Source: Aidingimonas lacisalsi
GTDB taxonomy: Bacteria; Pseudomonadota; Gammaproteobacteria; Pseudomonadales; Halomonadaceae
Assembly: GCF_008079445.1 (NCBI RefSeq)
Contig: NZ_VRYH01000006.1
Span: forward strand, 1-64,000
Direction of reading: 5' to 3'
Length of the DNA: 64,000 nucleotides
Part shown: positions 48,498 to 56,847 of the stretch, piece by piece
Position numbering within the stretch: position 1 is the first letter of the stretch
Layout: every line of letters starts with the position of its first letter
Notes under the pieces: generated by a model
What the model saw: only the letters and a program-made list of their open reading frames with translations
The model's database searches: none
What the model was told of the DNA's origin: nothing
Made by a program: the position numbers and the translations under genes

Positions 48498-49061
48498 ATG
48501 GAGCAAGTCGATACGCTCGCCAAGGGACAAGACATCCCGTTACAACGTGACGTGGATGCGATCGCCATCCCGTTCGGCAAGACCGAGACGCTACCGGAAG
48601 ACAGTGTCGTCTCGGTCATGCAAGCCAAGGGCGGCACCGTCAGTGTGGCTTACGAGGGTCGGCTGTTCCTGATCGAAGGCGCCAATTTCGATGCACTCGG
48701 GATGGAGCCACTGTCACGGCCCACGTTGGCGGAAGACGCCAGTGACGAGCAAGTCGAACAGTTCGTCTGGGATCAGTTGCGTACTTGCTATGATCCCGAA
48801 ATTCCCGTCGATATCGTCGAGTTGGGTCTGGTCTATGGCTGCCGAATCGAACGGTTACTGTCGGGTGAGCGGATTGTCACGATTCGCATGACCCTGACGG
48901 CACCGGGCTGCGGTATGGGGGATGTCATTGCCGCAGATGCACGTAACAAGATTCTTGGCGCTCCTCAGATTTCACAGGTTCACGTCGAGACCGTTTTCGA
49001 TCCTCCCTGGAGTCGTGAGATGATGAGTGACGAGGCGAAACTGGAACTGGGGATGTTCTAG
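48498..49061 (+). CDS. sufT: SufT, DUF59/MIP18-family iron-sulfur maturation protein
   Basis: 187 residues. SufT takes part in Fe-S protein maturation. N-terminal extension (1-80), then a DUF59 domain: VWDQLRTCYDPEIPVDIVELGLVYG, and the conserved cysteine in LTAPGCGMGDVI. The C-terminal HVETVFDPPWSREMMSDEAKLELGMF is the family end. Last gene of the suf operon, 29 nt after sufS. Confidence 0.93.
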   Translation: MEQVDTLAKGQDIPLQRDVDAIAIPFGKTETLPEDSVVSVMQAKGGTVSVAYEGRLFLIEGANFDALGMEPLSRPTLAEDASDEQVEQFVWDQLRTCYDPEIPVDIVELGLVYGCRIERLLSGERIVTIRMTLTAPGCGMGDVIAADARNKILGAPQISQVHVETVFDPPWSREMMSDEAKLELGMF

Positions 49062-49107
49062 GTTGTTCAACCGGTAGCCATTTGGCGGCAGAAGGTGAGG
49101 ATAGCGG

Positions 49108-49815
49108 ATGCTCCCGCTGCAATGGAAATGGCTGAAGGTATTGTTGATGGTGCTCGGGGCCGGCGTGGTAATCGCCGGCTTGCTTTTCGTTGCTGCCAAT
49201 CTGTGGGTTCTGTCACGCACTCAGGGTCGTATTGAACATCACTTGACGCAATGCACGAAACAACCGGTCGGTATCGTCTTCGGTACGTCTAACTGGACCC
49301 GTGCCGGTGGGCGCAATCCCTACTTCGAAGCACGCATGCAGGGGGCGGCACAGCTGATTGACAGGCAATTGGTGAATCATCTGCTGTTGTCTGGCGACAA
49401 TCGTACTCGCTTCTATAATGAACCCGTCACGATGTGGCGGGATCTGCGCGCCAGGAAGGTGAGCGAGGCGGACATGACGCTGGATTATGCCGGTTTCAGT
49501 ACGTTTGACACGCTGGCGCGAGCGCGCGAAGTTTTCGGGGTCGAGCAAGCAATGCTGGTAACGCAGTCGTGGCACTTGCCACGAGCGTTGTTCATTGCCG
49601 ATGCGCTAGGCCTGGAGGCGACTGGTTGTGCGGTATCGGCGGATCAGCGATCCAGAGATTGGCGCCTGGAAGCCCGTGAATGGGTTGCACGGGTGACCAT
49701 GTTGGGGGATGTCTACTTATGGGGCCGCCAACCTTACTTCCTCGGACCGCGAGAGCCGCTTCAGGTTGTGCCTCCGGATCAACTCATGCCACCGGCGGTG
49801 CCAGCTACCGATTGA
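49108..49815 (+). CDS. sanA: SanA-like inner membrane protein (DUF218)
   Basis: 235 residues. One N-terminal transmembrane helix (about 10-33), then a DUF218 domain outside the membrane. Close agreement with E. coli SanA: GIVFGTSNW, LLLSGDNRTRFYNEPVTM, LDYAGFSTFDTLARAREVF and VTQSWHLPRALFIADALG. SanA affects envelope permeability and vancomycin resistance at high temperature; its reaction is unknown. It lies 46 nt after sufT on the same strand and may be read from the suf promoter. Confidence 0.88.
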   Translation: MLPLQWKWLKVLLMVLGAGVVIAGLLFVAANLWVLSRTQGRIEHHLTQCTKQPVGIVFGTSNWTRAGGRNPYFEARMQGAAQLIDRQLVNHLLLSGDNRTRFYNEPVTMWRDLRARKVSEADMTLDYAGFSTFDTLARAREVFGVEQAMLVTQSWHLPRALFIADALGLEATGCAVSADQRSRDWRLEAREWVARVTMLGDVYLWGRQPYFLGPREPLQVVPPDQLMPPAVPATD

Positions 49816-49835
49816 GTGATATGACGGCCGTGCCG

Positions 49836-50276
49836 CTAGCTCGTTTTCTTCTGCAGGCGATAGAGTATGCGAATCAGCTCACGGCAACCTTTCCAGCAAC
49901 GCTCCGTTACCGGTTCAATGGGATCGGGGAGGGGGTGAGTATGCAATGTGGCCAGTGCCTGCATCAATACACGTTCCTGCTCGAGTAGCTCGCCGATCAG
50001 TACTTGACTGTCGTTGCCCACAAAGCTTTTCAGCCGACTCCATAGCCACAGGTAGTCGTCACGCTCGACGTCGGCATCGCGCGGCAGCATGTGCAGGTGT
50101 TTTTTGGCAAGCTCCTGCAATTCGTCAAGATCCTTGCCGCGGGCCTCGTAGAGCGGCTTCAGCGTTTCACGTAGCGATGGGCGCAAGCGCTCGAGGTTGT
50201 CCTGAAAGTAATCGAGACTGTCCGCGAGCGCTTCCAGAACGCTATCCATCGCCACTTGGCGATTATCGAGAAACAT
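49836..50276 (-). CDS. Conserved hypothetical helical protein
   Basis: 146 residues; I do not recognise the family. Predicted almost fully helical and charged, with no signal peptide or membrane segment; one cysteine pair region ERCWKGCRELIRIL lies near the C-terminus. Ribosome binding site GGAGGTGACC is unusually strong, close to the perfect anti-16S complement, suggesting high translation. Converges on sanA and follows rimK on the same strand by 98 nt. Amphipathic heptad-like stretches (about 10-30 and 95-115) suggest a helical bundle. Confidence 0.8.
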   Translation of the reverse strand: MFLDNRQVAMDSVLEALADSLDYFQDNLERLRPSLRETLKPLYEARGKDLDELQELAKKHLHMLPRDADVERDDYLWLWSRLKSFVGNDSQVLIGELLEQERVLMQALATLHTHPLPDPIEPVTERCWKGCRELIRILYRLQKKTS

Positions 50277-50374
50277 GAGCGGTCACCTCCTCCGGTGACG
50301 CTGATTGTGCGGGTGGAAACAGTGTTTTGCTAGCCCCTTTTGCAGAATTTTGCGATTTCGTCGCAAGTCATGGC

Positions 50375-51283
50375 TCAGCCCTTGGGTTTTGGCGGTGCCT
50401 TGCGGGTCGGTGTCGCACTCTTCTGCAAATGTTCGATGATCAGTCCGGCGATGTCCTTGCCGGTGGCGGCTTCTATACCATGCAAGCCAGGTGACGAATT
50501 GACTTCCATGATGACGGGGCCATGGTTCGAGCGCAGCAAGTCGACACCGGCAACCCGCAGTCCCATGGCCTTGGCGGCGCGAATGGCGGTGGAGCGCTCC
50601 TCAGGCGTAATACGGATCACGCTGGCATTGCCACCGCGGTGCAGGTTGGAGCGAAACTCGCCTTCGAGTGCCTGACGTTTCATCGATGCCACGACCTTGT
50701 CACCGACCACCAGGCAACGAATGTCGGCTCCCTTGGCTTCCTTGATGTATTCCTGAACCATGATATTGGCTTTCATCCCCATGAACGCCTGAATCACGCT
50801 TTCCGCCGCCTGGTTCGTTTCCGCTAGTACCACACCGATGCCTTGAGTGCCTTCAAGCAATTTGATCACCAGAGGAGCGCCCTTGACCATCTTGATCAAA
50901 TCGGGGATATCGTCCGGTGAATGGGCGAACCCCGTGACTGGCAGACCGATACCCTTGCGAGACAGCAACTGCAACGAGCGTAACTTGTCGCGTGAACGGG
51001 TGATGGATACGTTATCATTCAGAACATGAGTTCCCATCATTTCGAATTGCCGGAGCACCGCGCATCCGTAGAAGGTAATCGAGGCACCGATGCGCGGAAT
51101 GATGGCATCGAAGTGCTCGATTTCTTCGCCCTTGTAATGGATCGATGGCCGGTGCGAGGCAATATTCATGTAGCAGCGCAACGTATCGACCACACGCACA
51201 CTGTGGCCACGTTCTTCGGCAGCCTCCATCAGACGACGTGTCGAGTACAGGGTGCGATTGCGGGATAGCAGGGCGATATGCAT
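50375..51283 (-). CDS. rimK: Ribosomal protein S6 glutamate ligase RimK
   Basis: 302 residues (E. coli 300). ATP-grasp ligase that adds glutamate to the C-terminus of ribosomal protein S6. N-terminal preATP-grasp segment ([20 protein letters not shown]), [14 protein letters not shown]-binding [11 protein letters not shown], metal-binding [15 protein letters not shown] near residue 260. Preceded by rimB on the same strand (39-nt gap). Confidence 0.95.
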   Translation of the reverse strand: MHIALLSRNRTLYSTRRLMEAAEERGHSVRVVDTLRCYMNIASHRPSIHYKGEEIEHFDAIIPRIGASITFYGCAVLRQFEMMGTHVLNDNVSITRSRDKLRSLQLLSRKGIGLPVTGFAHSPDDIPDLIKMVKGAPLVIKLLEGTQGIGVVLAETNQAAESVIQAFMGMKANIMVQEYIKEAKGADIRCLVVGDKVVASMKRQALEGEFRSNLHRGGNASVIRITPEERSTAIRAAKAMGLRVAGVDLLRSNHGPVIMEVNSSPGLHGIEAATGKDIAGLIIEHLQKSATPTRKAPPKPKG

Positions 51284-51322
51284 GGCTCTCTCCGTCTCGG
51301 GAACAGCGACGTGGAATCGCTA

Positions 51323-51760
51323 TCAGGGTTCGCCGTGGAGGAAGGCGGCCCCGGGTGCGATCAGCAAACGACGCATGGCACGCCGCCCCAAGAGCATGGG
51401 GTGGCGCATGTCGCGTCGATCTGCGAGTGACAATTCTACGGGTATATCCAGTTCGCCCAGCAGGATCCGGGTGCGGATGATATAGCGCCATTCTGCCATA
51501 CCATTGGAGCTGGTAACACGTCGCCGGTCATGTAAATGGAGCGTGTATCGGTGGGCCGGGCTATCGGGGCCACCACCACGAGTGGTAAAGCTGACCCACA
51601 GGTGACCATCCTCTTCGAATGGCTCGATGTCCTCGGCATGCAGTGACGAAGTCCGCGCACCGGTATCGGCCTTGCAACACAAACAGAGTTGCAGTTCTGG
51701 CAGTGTCACCATTTCCCGGCGACCGATGATTGCCTTGGGTTGGTACGGAAGCTCTTTCAT
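51323..51760 (-). CDS. rimB: RimB-like retropepsin-type protease (RimK-linked)
   Basis: 145 residues of the family annotated as ATP-dependent zinc protease (DUF785). The motif KADTGARTSSLHA near residue 30 holds the retropepsin-like Asp-Thr-Gly, and RHPMLLGRRAM the second conserved site. In Pseudomonas, rimA, rimB and rimK form an operon in which RimB and RimA modulate RimK; here rimB precedes rimK directly and rimA is not seen. ATG at 51760. Confidence 0.85.
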   Translation of the reverse strand: MKELPYQPKAIIGRREMVTLPELQLCLCCKADTGARTSSLHAEDIEPFEEDGHLWVSFTTRGGGPDSPAHRYTLHLHDRRRVTSSNGMAEWRYIIRTRILLGELDIPVELSLADRRDMRHPMLLGRRAMRRLLIAPGAAFLHGEP

Positions 51761-51773
51761 AATGACAACATAC

Positions 51774-52796
51774 TCAATCCGGCCGATGGAGTTGCGCGAG
51801 ACGGTTTCCGATGGCCGAATCGGCTTCGGCGCCGCGAAGTGACATCAGCACGGGCAAGCGCAAGCGAGGAATCATGGCCAAATCACGCGCCAGTGCGGAG
51901 AAGTCGGCGTCAGGATTTTCCGCCACTCGTGTGAGGAAGAGCGGCAGTCGTTTCTCGTCTTCCAGGTGCTCCCAGCCTCGGGCCGCGATGGCGGCAAACA
52001 GGTCGGGGCCGCAGGCCGCCGGGTCGTCAAGAAGCTCGTGATACCAGCTTGCTGCGATCGCCGATGGGCCTTGCCCGATGGCTCGTACACAGGCGCAGAA
52101 CGTTTCGATATCGCCTGCATGTGCAGCTTCATCCCCTCTGGCCCGGATTGCCTTTGCCAGCTCGGTATTGACGACGACATGCGCCAGGCAATCGCATAAT
52201 GGACGCAGCACATCGACAGGTAGGTAGACGAGACGTGACGCCAGGGCAGCGCTGGTCGTATCGTCCAGCCGAGCCACGACATCGGCGATTCCCTGTAACC
52301 CCAGGCTTTGCCAAGGCTGATCGGACAGTTCTCCCGTCAAGTAGGCTTCTGCCAACTCATAATGCTGGCTGGCTGGCTGACCCAGATCCCTGCTCGCGTG
52401 AGCATGCAACATGGCTTGCATGGGCAGGCTGGGAGTGAAAGCGAGTGGATTGTCCTTCATCAGGTTATCCACATTGCGGGGTGTGTCGCTCGCACTGTGC
52501 CCCAGGGTTTCGAGCAAGCGTTGCAGGAAGGCATCTCTCGGGCCCGGCAGTAACTGGCTGTGTTCATCCAGGGGCAAGGCCAGGAACCAGATGATCGGAT
52601 CCTGACGATTACCCAGAGTGAAAATGCAGGCCAGCCGCGCTTCCCCTTTCCAGGGAAACGGCCAGGGCACCTTGCCAGTCTCCAGTTCGGCTAGCTCATC
52701 GGCGTTGGATGCCGCGAGGCGACGCCCTAAATGATAGAGAGTCAGGCTAGCGCCACTGCGTATGAAAAAATCGTGAAGCGTGTGAATCGGCTGCAT
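51774..52796 (-). CDS. DUF3549 family protein
   Basis: 340 residues from the ATG at 52796. The N-terminus IHTLHDFFIRSGASLTLYHLGRRL, then a Trp-containing WPFPWKGEARLACIFTLG segment match my recollection of DUF3549, a family of unknown function in Pseudomonas and relatives. The C-terminal half (about 180-340) is helical and repeat-like. No signal peptide or membrane segment. It lies 14 nt upstream of rimB on the same strand, so it probably heads the DUF3549-rimB-rimK transcription unit. The frame is open 20 codons further upstream without homology. Confidence 0.75.
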   Translation of the reverse strand: MQPIHTLHDFFIRSGASLTLYHLGRRLAASNADELAELETGKVPWPFPWKGEARLACIFTLGNRQDPIIWFLALPLDEHSQLLPGPRDAFLQRLLETLGHSASDTPRNVDNLMKDNPLAFTPSLPMQAMLHAHASRDLGQPASQHYELAEAYLTGELSDQPWQSLGLQGIADVVARLDDTTSAALASRLVYLPVDVLRPLCDCLAHVVVNTELAKAIRARGDEAAHAGDIETFCACVRAIGQGPSAIAASWYHELLDDPAACGPDLFAAIAARGWEHLEDEKRLPLFLTRVAENPDADFSALARDLAMIPRLRLPVLMSLRGAEADSAIGNRLAQLHRPD

Positions 52797-53121
52797 AGTT
52801 CGTGTTCCGTGTCGAGCGGGGCACTGTACCCCGCCGACCGGGAGGTTGTCAGCCATTCATGGCATTCAGCCCGTGTTTTTCGTGATCAAAAATTGCACAA
52901 TATTCGCAAAGCAGCATGTTGCGTCGGCTTGCGACGTTTATCCCATGATTATCCACAGAGTCTTTCACGCTAGTTGTGCATGAAGTCTACGGAGATTGCA
53001 ATGGGGCAGCACTACGGCTGCCGGTCAGGTCGCGTCGCTTCATGAACATGAATAAAACAACGAGTCTGGCCAGTGCAGCCTACGAGCGAGATAATGGGGG
53101 AAACGACTGTGGAGAGGCAAT
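52797..53121. other. 325-bp divergent gap with AT-rich core
   Basis: Gap between the DUF3549 gene (minus) and yqcC (plus), so it must hold two promoters. I see an AT-rich stretch (about 52884-52912), one perfect DnaA box (52949-52957), a hairpin GGCAGC / GCTGCC (about 53006-53023) and a 14-bp palindrome TTCATG-AA-CATGAA (53039-53052). No convincing gene; a 27-codon frame at 53042 lacks a ribosome binding site. Confidence 0.5.
52949..52957 (+). promoter_or_regulatory. DnaA box (TTATCCACA)
   Basis: Perfect 9-mer in the divergent gap. A second perfect copy lies at 52465-52473 inside the DUF3549 gene. There is no dnaA, dnaN or box cluster, so not an origin; it could be a titration or regulatory site. 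Confidence 0.4.
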
Positions 53122-53457
53122 ATGAATGTGCACCAGGAACTCGATGAATCGCTGCGGCGGCTCGAGGCAACGCTGAAAGCCGCTGACATGTGGCGTATGC
53201 CCGAACCGCCACCACAAGCGTATCAGAGTCAGGCGCCCTTCTGTCTCGACACCATGGAGTTACCGCAATGGTTGCGGTTCGTGTTCATTGCCAAGTTGGA
53301 CACTCTGGTGGAAGAAAGGGCATTGCTGCCTGAAAAGAGTGAAGTGGCACCGGCTGTAGAGCACTATCTGAAGCAACAGCAGGCCAAGGCCAGCACCCTA
53401 TTGTTGGTCGTCAAGGCCATCGAGGAGGTGGATCGCGTGATTACGGAGAGCGACTGA
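53122..53457 (+). CDS. yqcC: YqcC family protein
   Basis: 111 residues. Matches E. coli YqcC (DUF446): LEATLKAADMWR, a proline-rich PEPPPQAYQSQAPFCLDTMELPQWLRFVFI stretch and an end of helices. Function unknown; in enterobacteria it lies beside truC. Ribosome binding site GGAGAGG. The next gene starts 3 nt after its stop, so they are cotranscribed. Confidence 0.85.
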   Translation: MNVHQELDESLRRLEATLKAADMWRMPEPPPQAYQSQAPFCLDTMELPQWLRFVFIAKLDTLVEERALLPEKSEVAPAVEHYLKQQQAKASTLLLVVKAIEEVDRVITESD

Positions 53458-53460
53458 GCG

Positions 53461-53961
53461 ATGACCTATTATTTCGCCTACGGGAGCAATATGAATCCGG
53501 CTAGGGTCCGTGCCCGAATCGGCCGAACACGACATGTCATGGCGGGAACCCTTCCCGATCATGTATTGGCGTTCAATAAAGCGTCCCGCATTCCTGGCAT
53601 TGCACATGCCAATGTCGTCAGTCGACCGGGGGAACGAGTCGAGGGAGCACTATTTCAACTCGAGCACGCCGAACAGATCGAATTGATGGATCCCTTCGAG
53701 GGAGCACCACATGATTATCAGCGGCAACGACGCGCCATACTGACCGCAGAGGGTGACATCGACGCCTGGGTTTACATTGCGGTTCCTGAACGTACCCGAG
53801 CGGGGCTGAAGCCGGTACGGGAGTATCTCGACCATTTGCTGGCGGGCAGGCCGTTTCTGAGTGACGGCTATCATGGCTGGTTGAGTGCGGTCGATGCCGT
53901 CGAGGGGCTGGATCAGGCGACACTCGCGGTACTCGGCCTGTCGCATGACTCGCCGCGCTGA
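53461..53961 (+). CDS. Gamma-glutamylcyclotransferase family protein
   Basis: 166 residues. GGCT fold: FAYGSNMNPARV (the substrate-binding YGSN loop at 5-8 region), GALFQLEHAEQIELMDPFEGAP with the probable catalytic glutamate, and the C-terminal YLDHLLAGRPFLSDGYHGWL. Such enzymes release 5-oxoproline from gamma-glutamyl amino acids or peptides; the substrate here is not predictable. Immediately behind yqcC. Confidence 0.88.
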   Translation: MTYYFAYGSNMNPARVRARIGRTRHVMAGTLPDHVLAFNKASRIPGIAHANVVSRPGERVEGALFQLEHAEQIELMDPFEGAPHDYQRQRRAILTAEGDIDAWVYIAVPERTRAGLKPVREYLDHLLAGRPFLSDGYHGWLSAVDAVEGLDQATLAVLGLSHDSPR

Positions 53962-53990
53962 GAACCATGGCGACAAGGGCCATGACATAC

Positions 53991-54023
53991 GATGACACCG
54001 AGCCGAGCTGGCTCGGTGTCATC
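53991..54023. terminator. Bidirectional terminator between cyclotransferase gene and ompW
   Basis: 14-bp perfect stem GATGACACCGAGCC (53991-54004) / GGCTCGGTGTCATC (54010-54023), loop GAGCT, placed between convergent genes. Confidence 0.85.
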
Positions 54024-54051
54024 ACTACTGCTGGTGTGATTGCAGGGTCTA

Positions 54052-54660
54052 TCAGAAGCGGACGGTAACACCGCCGCCAATGGTGACCGGATCGACCTCC
54101 GCGTTACCGACTTTGTTGCCATTCTGTTCGATATCCGCATCGACATCGGCATAATTGGCGAAGCCATTGAGCATGACGTTGTCGGTGATGGCCAGATCCA
54201 CACCCACCTGGCCGACAGCGCCATAGGAACTCTCGGCATCCAGATTGCCAGGCTCACCAGAGAAGCGAGTGTAGTTGAGGCCTGCGCCCACATAGGGCTG
54301 TACACGGGAGTCCACGCCACCGAGTGGGTAGTAGTTCATCATCAGGTTGACGGGCATGCGGTCAACGCTGCCGGCATCGCTACCACTGAGGCGCAGGTCA
54401 TGTTCGAATTTCTCGCTGCCCCCTAGTTCGACGCCAACCTTGTCGGTGAACAGATAGCCCAGTCCATAGGTGAACCCCGTCTCATCCTTGATGGTCAATT
54501 CACTGCCACCGATATCTCCGTTGTCGGAATCATGAGGTTCGGATTTGGCCACGCCACCACGAACGAAGATATCTCCGGCGCTGTAGGCCAGAGCAGATTG
54601 GGCAGCGAACAGGCAGCTACCAGCGATCACGGCGGCAGTCATGAATTTCAGTTTGCTCAT
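54052..54660 (-). CDS. ompW: Outer membrane protein OmpW
   Basis: 202 residues. Eight-stranded small outer membrane barrel thought to carry small hydrophobic molecules. Signal peptide 1-25 (cleavage after ALA). The mature part starts YSAGDIFVRGGVA and ends with the aromatic sorting residue (GGGVTVRF). Conserved GFTYGLGYLFTDKVGVELGG and QPYVGAGLNYTRF. Acidic overall, as usual in halophiles. ATG has GGGAG upstream. A 19-bp palindrome sits on its promoter. Confidence 0.94.
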   Translation of the reverse strand: MSKLKFMTAAVIAGSCLFAAQSALAYSAGDIFVRGGVAKSEPHDSDNGDIGGSELTIKDETGFTYGLGYLFTDKVGVELGGSEKFEHDLRLSGSDAGSVDRMPVNLMMNYYPLGGVDSRVQPYVGAGLNYTRFSGEPGNLDAESSYGAVGQVGVDLAITDNVMLNGFANYADVDADIEQNGNKVGNAEVDPVTIGGGVTVRF

Positions 54661-54747
54661 GGGTCACTCTCCCTTGTGTATCGAGGTCAAGCGGCGAAAC
54701 CCGGCTGGTCTCATGCACTTGACGTGTCATCGTGAACGACTCAAGTA

Positions 54748-54766
54748 TAGGAAACACTGTTTCCTA
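54748..54766. promoter_or_regulatory. 19-bp palindrome at the ompW promoter (PsrA-like operator)
   Basis: TAGGAAAC-ACT-GTTTCCTA, 8-bp perfect arms with a 3-bp spacer. The core GAAAC-N3-GTTTC fits the G/C-AAAC-N2-4-GTTTG/C motif known for the TetR-family fatty-acid regulator PsrA. On the minus strand it lies directly upstream of and overlaps TATACT (54743-54748 complement), a candidate -10 for ompW, about 85 nt before the start codon. Confidence 0.55.
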
Positions 54767-54934
54767 AGTCCGTTTGAAAAAAGTTATCAAACCAATAATC
54801 GCTATAATGACTGCATATCGTACGTCGGTGAATCCGCAGTGAGCGGTTGCCGAGAGATCACTAAAGGTCGCTAACGTGTTGAATATCTTCTTAACTGGAA
54901 GAGGAAGGCGTTAATCCTCTAAGGGAGGGTACTG

Positions 54935-55219
54935 ATGGAACAGGAGACGATCGATAAGAACCCATGGCTTCCGTTGGCCACGATGGGGGTCTCGGCAGTG
55001 TTGGCATTATGGCTGTTATGGCGCCCGGAACTGCTATCGGCACTGGGCATGCCGTTACGGGTGCCCGCGATCTTATTAGGCGTCTGGGCCTTGGGCGCCG
55101 GGTTCATGTACGGCATGGGGTTGCGCCCCGTCCAGGGGTGGTGCCGTCGCTTACTGGGAGCCCCAACCTGCTGGTGGGTTCTGGGTGCCTTTACGCTGTT
55201 ACTGATGTGGCGGGCGTGA
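54935..55219 (+). CDS. Small membrane protein resembling YbgE of cyd operons
   Basis: 94 residues with three hydrophobic helices (about 11-31, 42-63, 79-93). The middle segment GVWALGAGFMYGMGLRP followed by a Trp-Cys-rich turn recalls YbgE (HGVGFRP ...), a small protein usually encoded behind cydAB. There is no cytochrome bd gene nearby, so this would be an orphan. Ribosome binding site AGGGAGG before the ATG. Divergent from ompW and closed by a strong terminator. Confidence 0.6.
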   Translation: MEQETIDKNPWLPLATMGVSAVLALWLLWRPELLSALGMPLRVPAILLGVWALGAGFMYGMGLRPVQGWCRRLLGAPTCWWVLGAFTLLLMWRA

Positions 55220-55245
55220 CGTATATTGCCAGGTGGGATGAAGCC

Positions 55246-55275
55246 GACCGAGGGCGCCCAAAGGCGCCCTCGGTC
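55246..55275. terminator. Bidirectional terminator between YbgE-like gene and putP
   Basis: 13-bp perfect stem GACCGAGGGCGCC (55246-55258) / GGCGCCCTCGGTC (55263-55275), loop CAAA, between convergent genes. Confidence 0.85.
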
Positions 55276-55282
55276 ATTGGGG

Positions 55283-56761
55283 TCATACATTGTCGAGGCT
55301 ATCGAACTCTTCGGTGATGGCCGAATCCGGTTCACCGCTGATCAAACTGACGATCACGATAGCGAGATAAGCGAAGATGACGCCAGGGACGATCTCGTAA
55401 AGATCGAATAGACCGCCTGACAGTTCCGCCCAGAGCACGACCGTAATGCCGCCTACGAGAATACCCGCCAGTGCTCCCCACTGATTCATGCGGCGCCAGA
55501 ATAGCGCCATGACGAGCGCGGGACCGAAGGCCGCACCGAAGCCGGCCCAAGCATACGAGACCAGCCCGAGCACGGTGGAATCAGGGTTCATGGCCAACAG
55601 GTAGGCGATTATGGCGATACCGATAACTGCCAGGCGTCCAACCCAGACCAGCTCGGTTTGTGACGCATCCTTGCGGAACATGGCCTTGTAGAAATCGTCG
55701 GTCAAGGCCGATGAGGAAACGAGTAGCTGCGAGTCGGCCGTGGACATGACCGCTGCCAGGATGGCGGCAAGCAGTATACCGGCTACGGCTGGATGGAAGA
55801 TGGCATTGACCATGACCATGAAGATCGTCTCACCGTCGCCGAGATCGCGAGACATATACACCAGTCCCAGAACCCCGACTGCGACGGCGCAGATCAGGCA
55901 GAGGCCTGACCAGCTCACGGCGATACGACGAGCAACGGGAATCTCGTCTTCGCTACGGATGGCGGCGAAACGAGCGAGGATATGCGGTTGGCCGAAATAA
56001 CCGAGCCCCCAGGCCAGCGAGCTGATGATACCGATCGCCGTCAGGGTCTCGCCATTGGATGCATCGACGAACCAGCTCAACATATCGGGATTCTCGGCCA
56101 GGATCTGGTCACTGGCGCCACCAAATCCTCCGAGGGAGATCAGGGCAATGACCGGCACCGCTACCAAGGCAGCAGCCATCATCAGGCCCTGTATCAGGTC
56201 GGTCCAGGAAACCGCCAGGAAACCACCGAAAAAGGTGTAAGCAACAATGGCCAGGGTGCCTACCGTGACGGCGAGGGTGTAGTCGAGACCAAAGACCGTT
56301 TCGAACAGCTTGCCGCCTGCCACCAGGCCGGAACTGGTATAGAACAGGAAGAACAGCAGAATGAATACGGCCGATACGATACGCAGCAGTTGCGTATTGT
56401 CGCGGAAACGGTTGGCGAAGAAGTCGGGCAGAGTCAGCGAATCATTGGCCTTGAAGCTATAGATGCGCAGACGTCTGGCAACGATCAACCAGTTCAGCCA
56501 GGTACCTATCAGCAGGCCGACGCCGATCCAGCTTGCCGAGATACCACTGACATAGGCGGCGCCGGGTAATCCGAGCAACAACCAGCCGGACATATCCGAG
56601 GCGCCGGCGGAAATGGCCGACGTCCAAGGGCCCAGTGAGCGTCCGCCGAGGATGTAGTCGGACAAGTTGGTGGTACGTCGGTAAGCGATGATGCCGATAC
56701 CGAGCATCACTACCAGATAGACCGCGAATGTCAGTCCAATTGTCAGATTGTTCTCAACCAT
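55283..56761 (-). CDS. putP: Sodium/proline symporter PutP
   Basis: 492 residues, about 13 membrane helices, of the sodium:solute symporter family. Conserved: LGGRSLGPWTSAISAGASDMSGWLLLGLPG (substrate and Na+ site of helix 2), GIIAYRRT, and the TADSQLLVSSSALTDD segment. Takes up proline with Na+, serving catabolism and osmoadaptation. ATG at 56761 with GGAAGG upstream. It follows putA on the same strand by 86 nt, so the two form a proline utilisation operon. Confidence 0.95.
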   Translation of the reverse strand: MVENNLTIGLTFAVYLVVMLGIGIIAYRRTTNLSDYILGGRSLGPWTSAISAGASDMSGWLLLGLPGAAYVSGISASWIGVGLLIGTWLNWLIVARRLRIYSFKANDSLTLPDFFANRFRDNTQLLRIVSAVFILLFFLFYTSSGLVAGGKLFETVFGLDYTLAVTVGTLAIVAYTFFGGFLAVSWTDLIQGLMMAAALVAVPVIALISLGGFGGASDQILAENPDMLSWFVDASNGETLTAIGIISSLAWGLGYFGQPHILARFAAIRSEDEIPVARRIAVSWSGLCLICAVAVGVLGLVYMSRDLGDGETIFMVMVNAIFHPAVAGILLAAILAAVMSTADSQLLVSSSALTDDFYKAMFRKDASQTELVWVGRLAVIGIAIIAYLLAMNPDSTVLGLVSYAWAGFGAAFGPALVMALFWRRMNQWGALAGILVGGITVVLWAELSGGLFDLYEIVPGVIFAYLAIVIVSLISGEPDSAITEEFDSLDNV

Positions 56762-56847
56762 GGTTCATCATCCTTCCAGGTTGTTGTTTTCGAGGTTAGC
56801 TTTCCTGCGTACATGTCCCTGATCAGGACAGACTTGTTGAGTGTCGG

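Noticed and set aside
52465-52957. Replication origin
   Set aside because: Only two DnaA boxes, no dnaA/dnaN/gyrB neighbourhood and no 13-mer array.
53042-53125. 27-codon frame upstream of yqcC
   Set aside because: No ribosome binding site and no similarity to any known leader; overlap with the yqcC start looks incidental.
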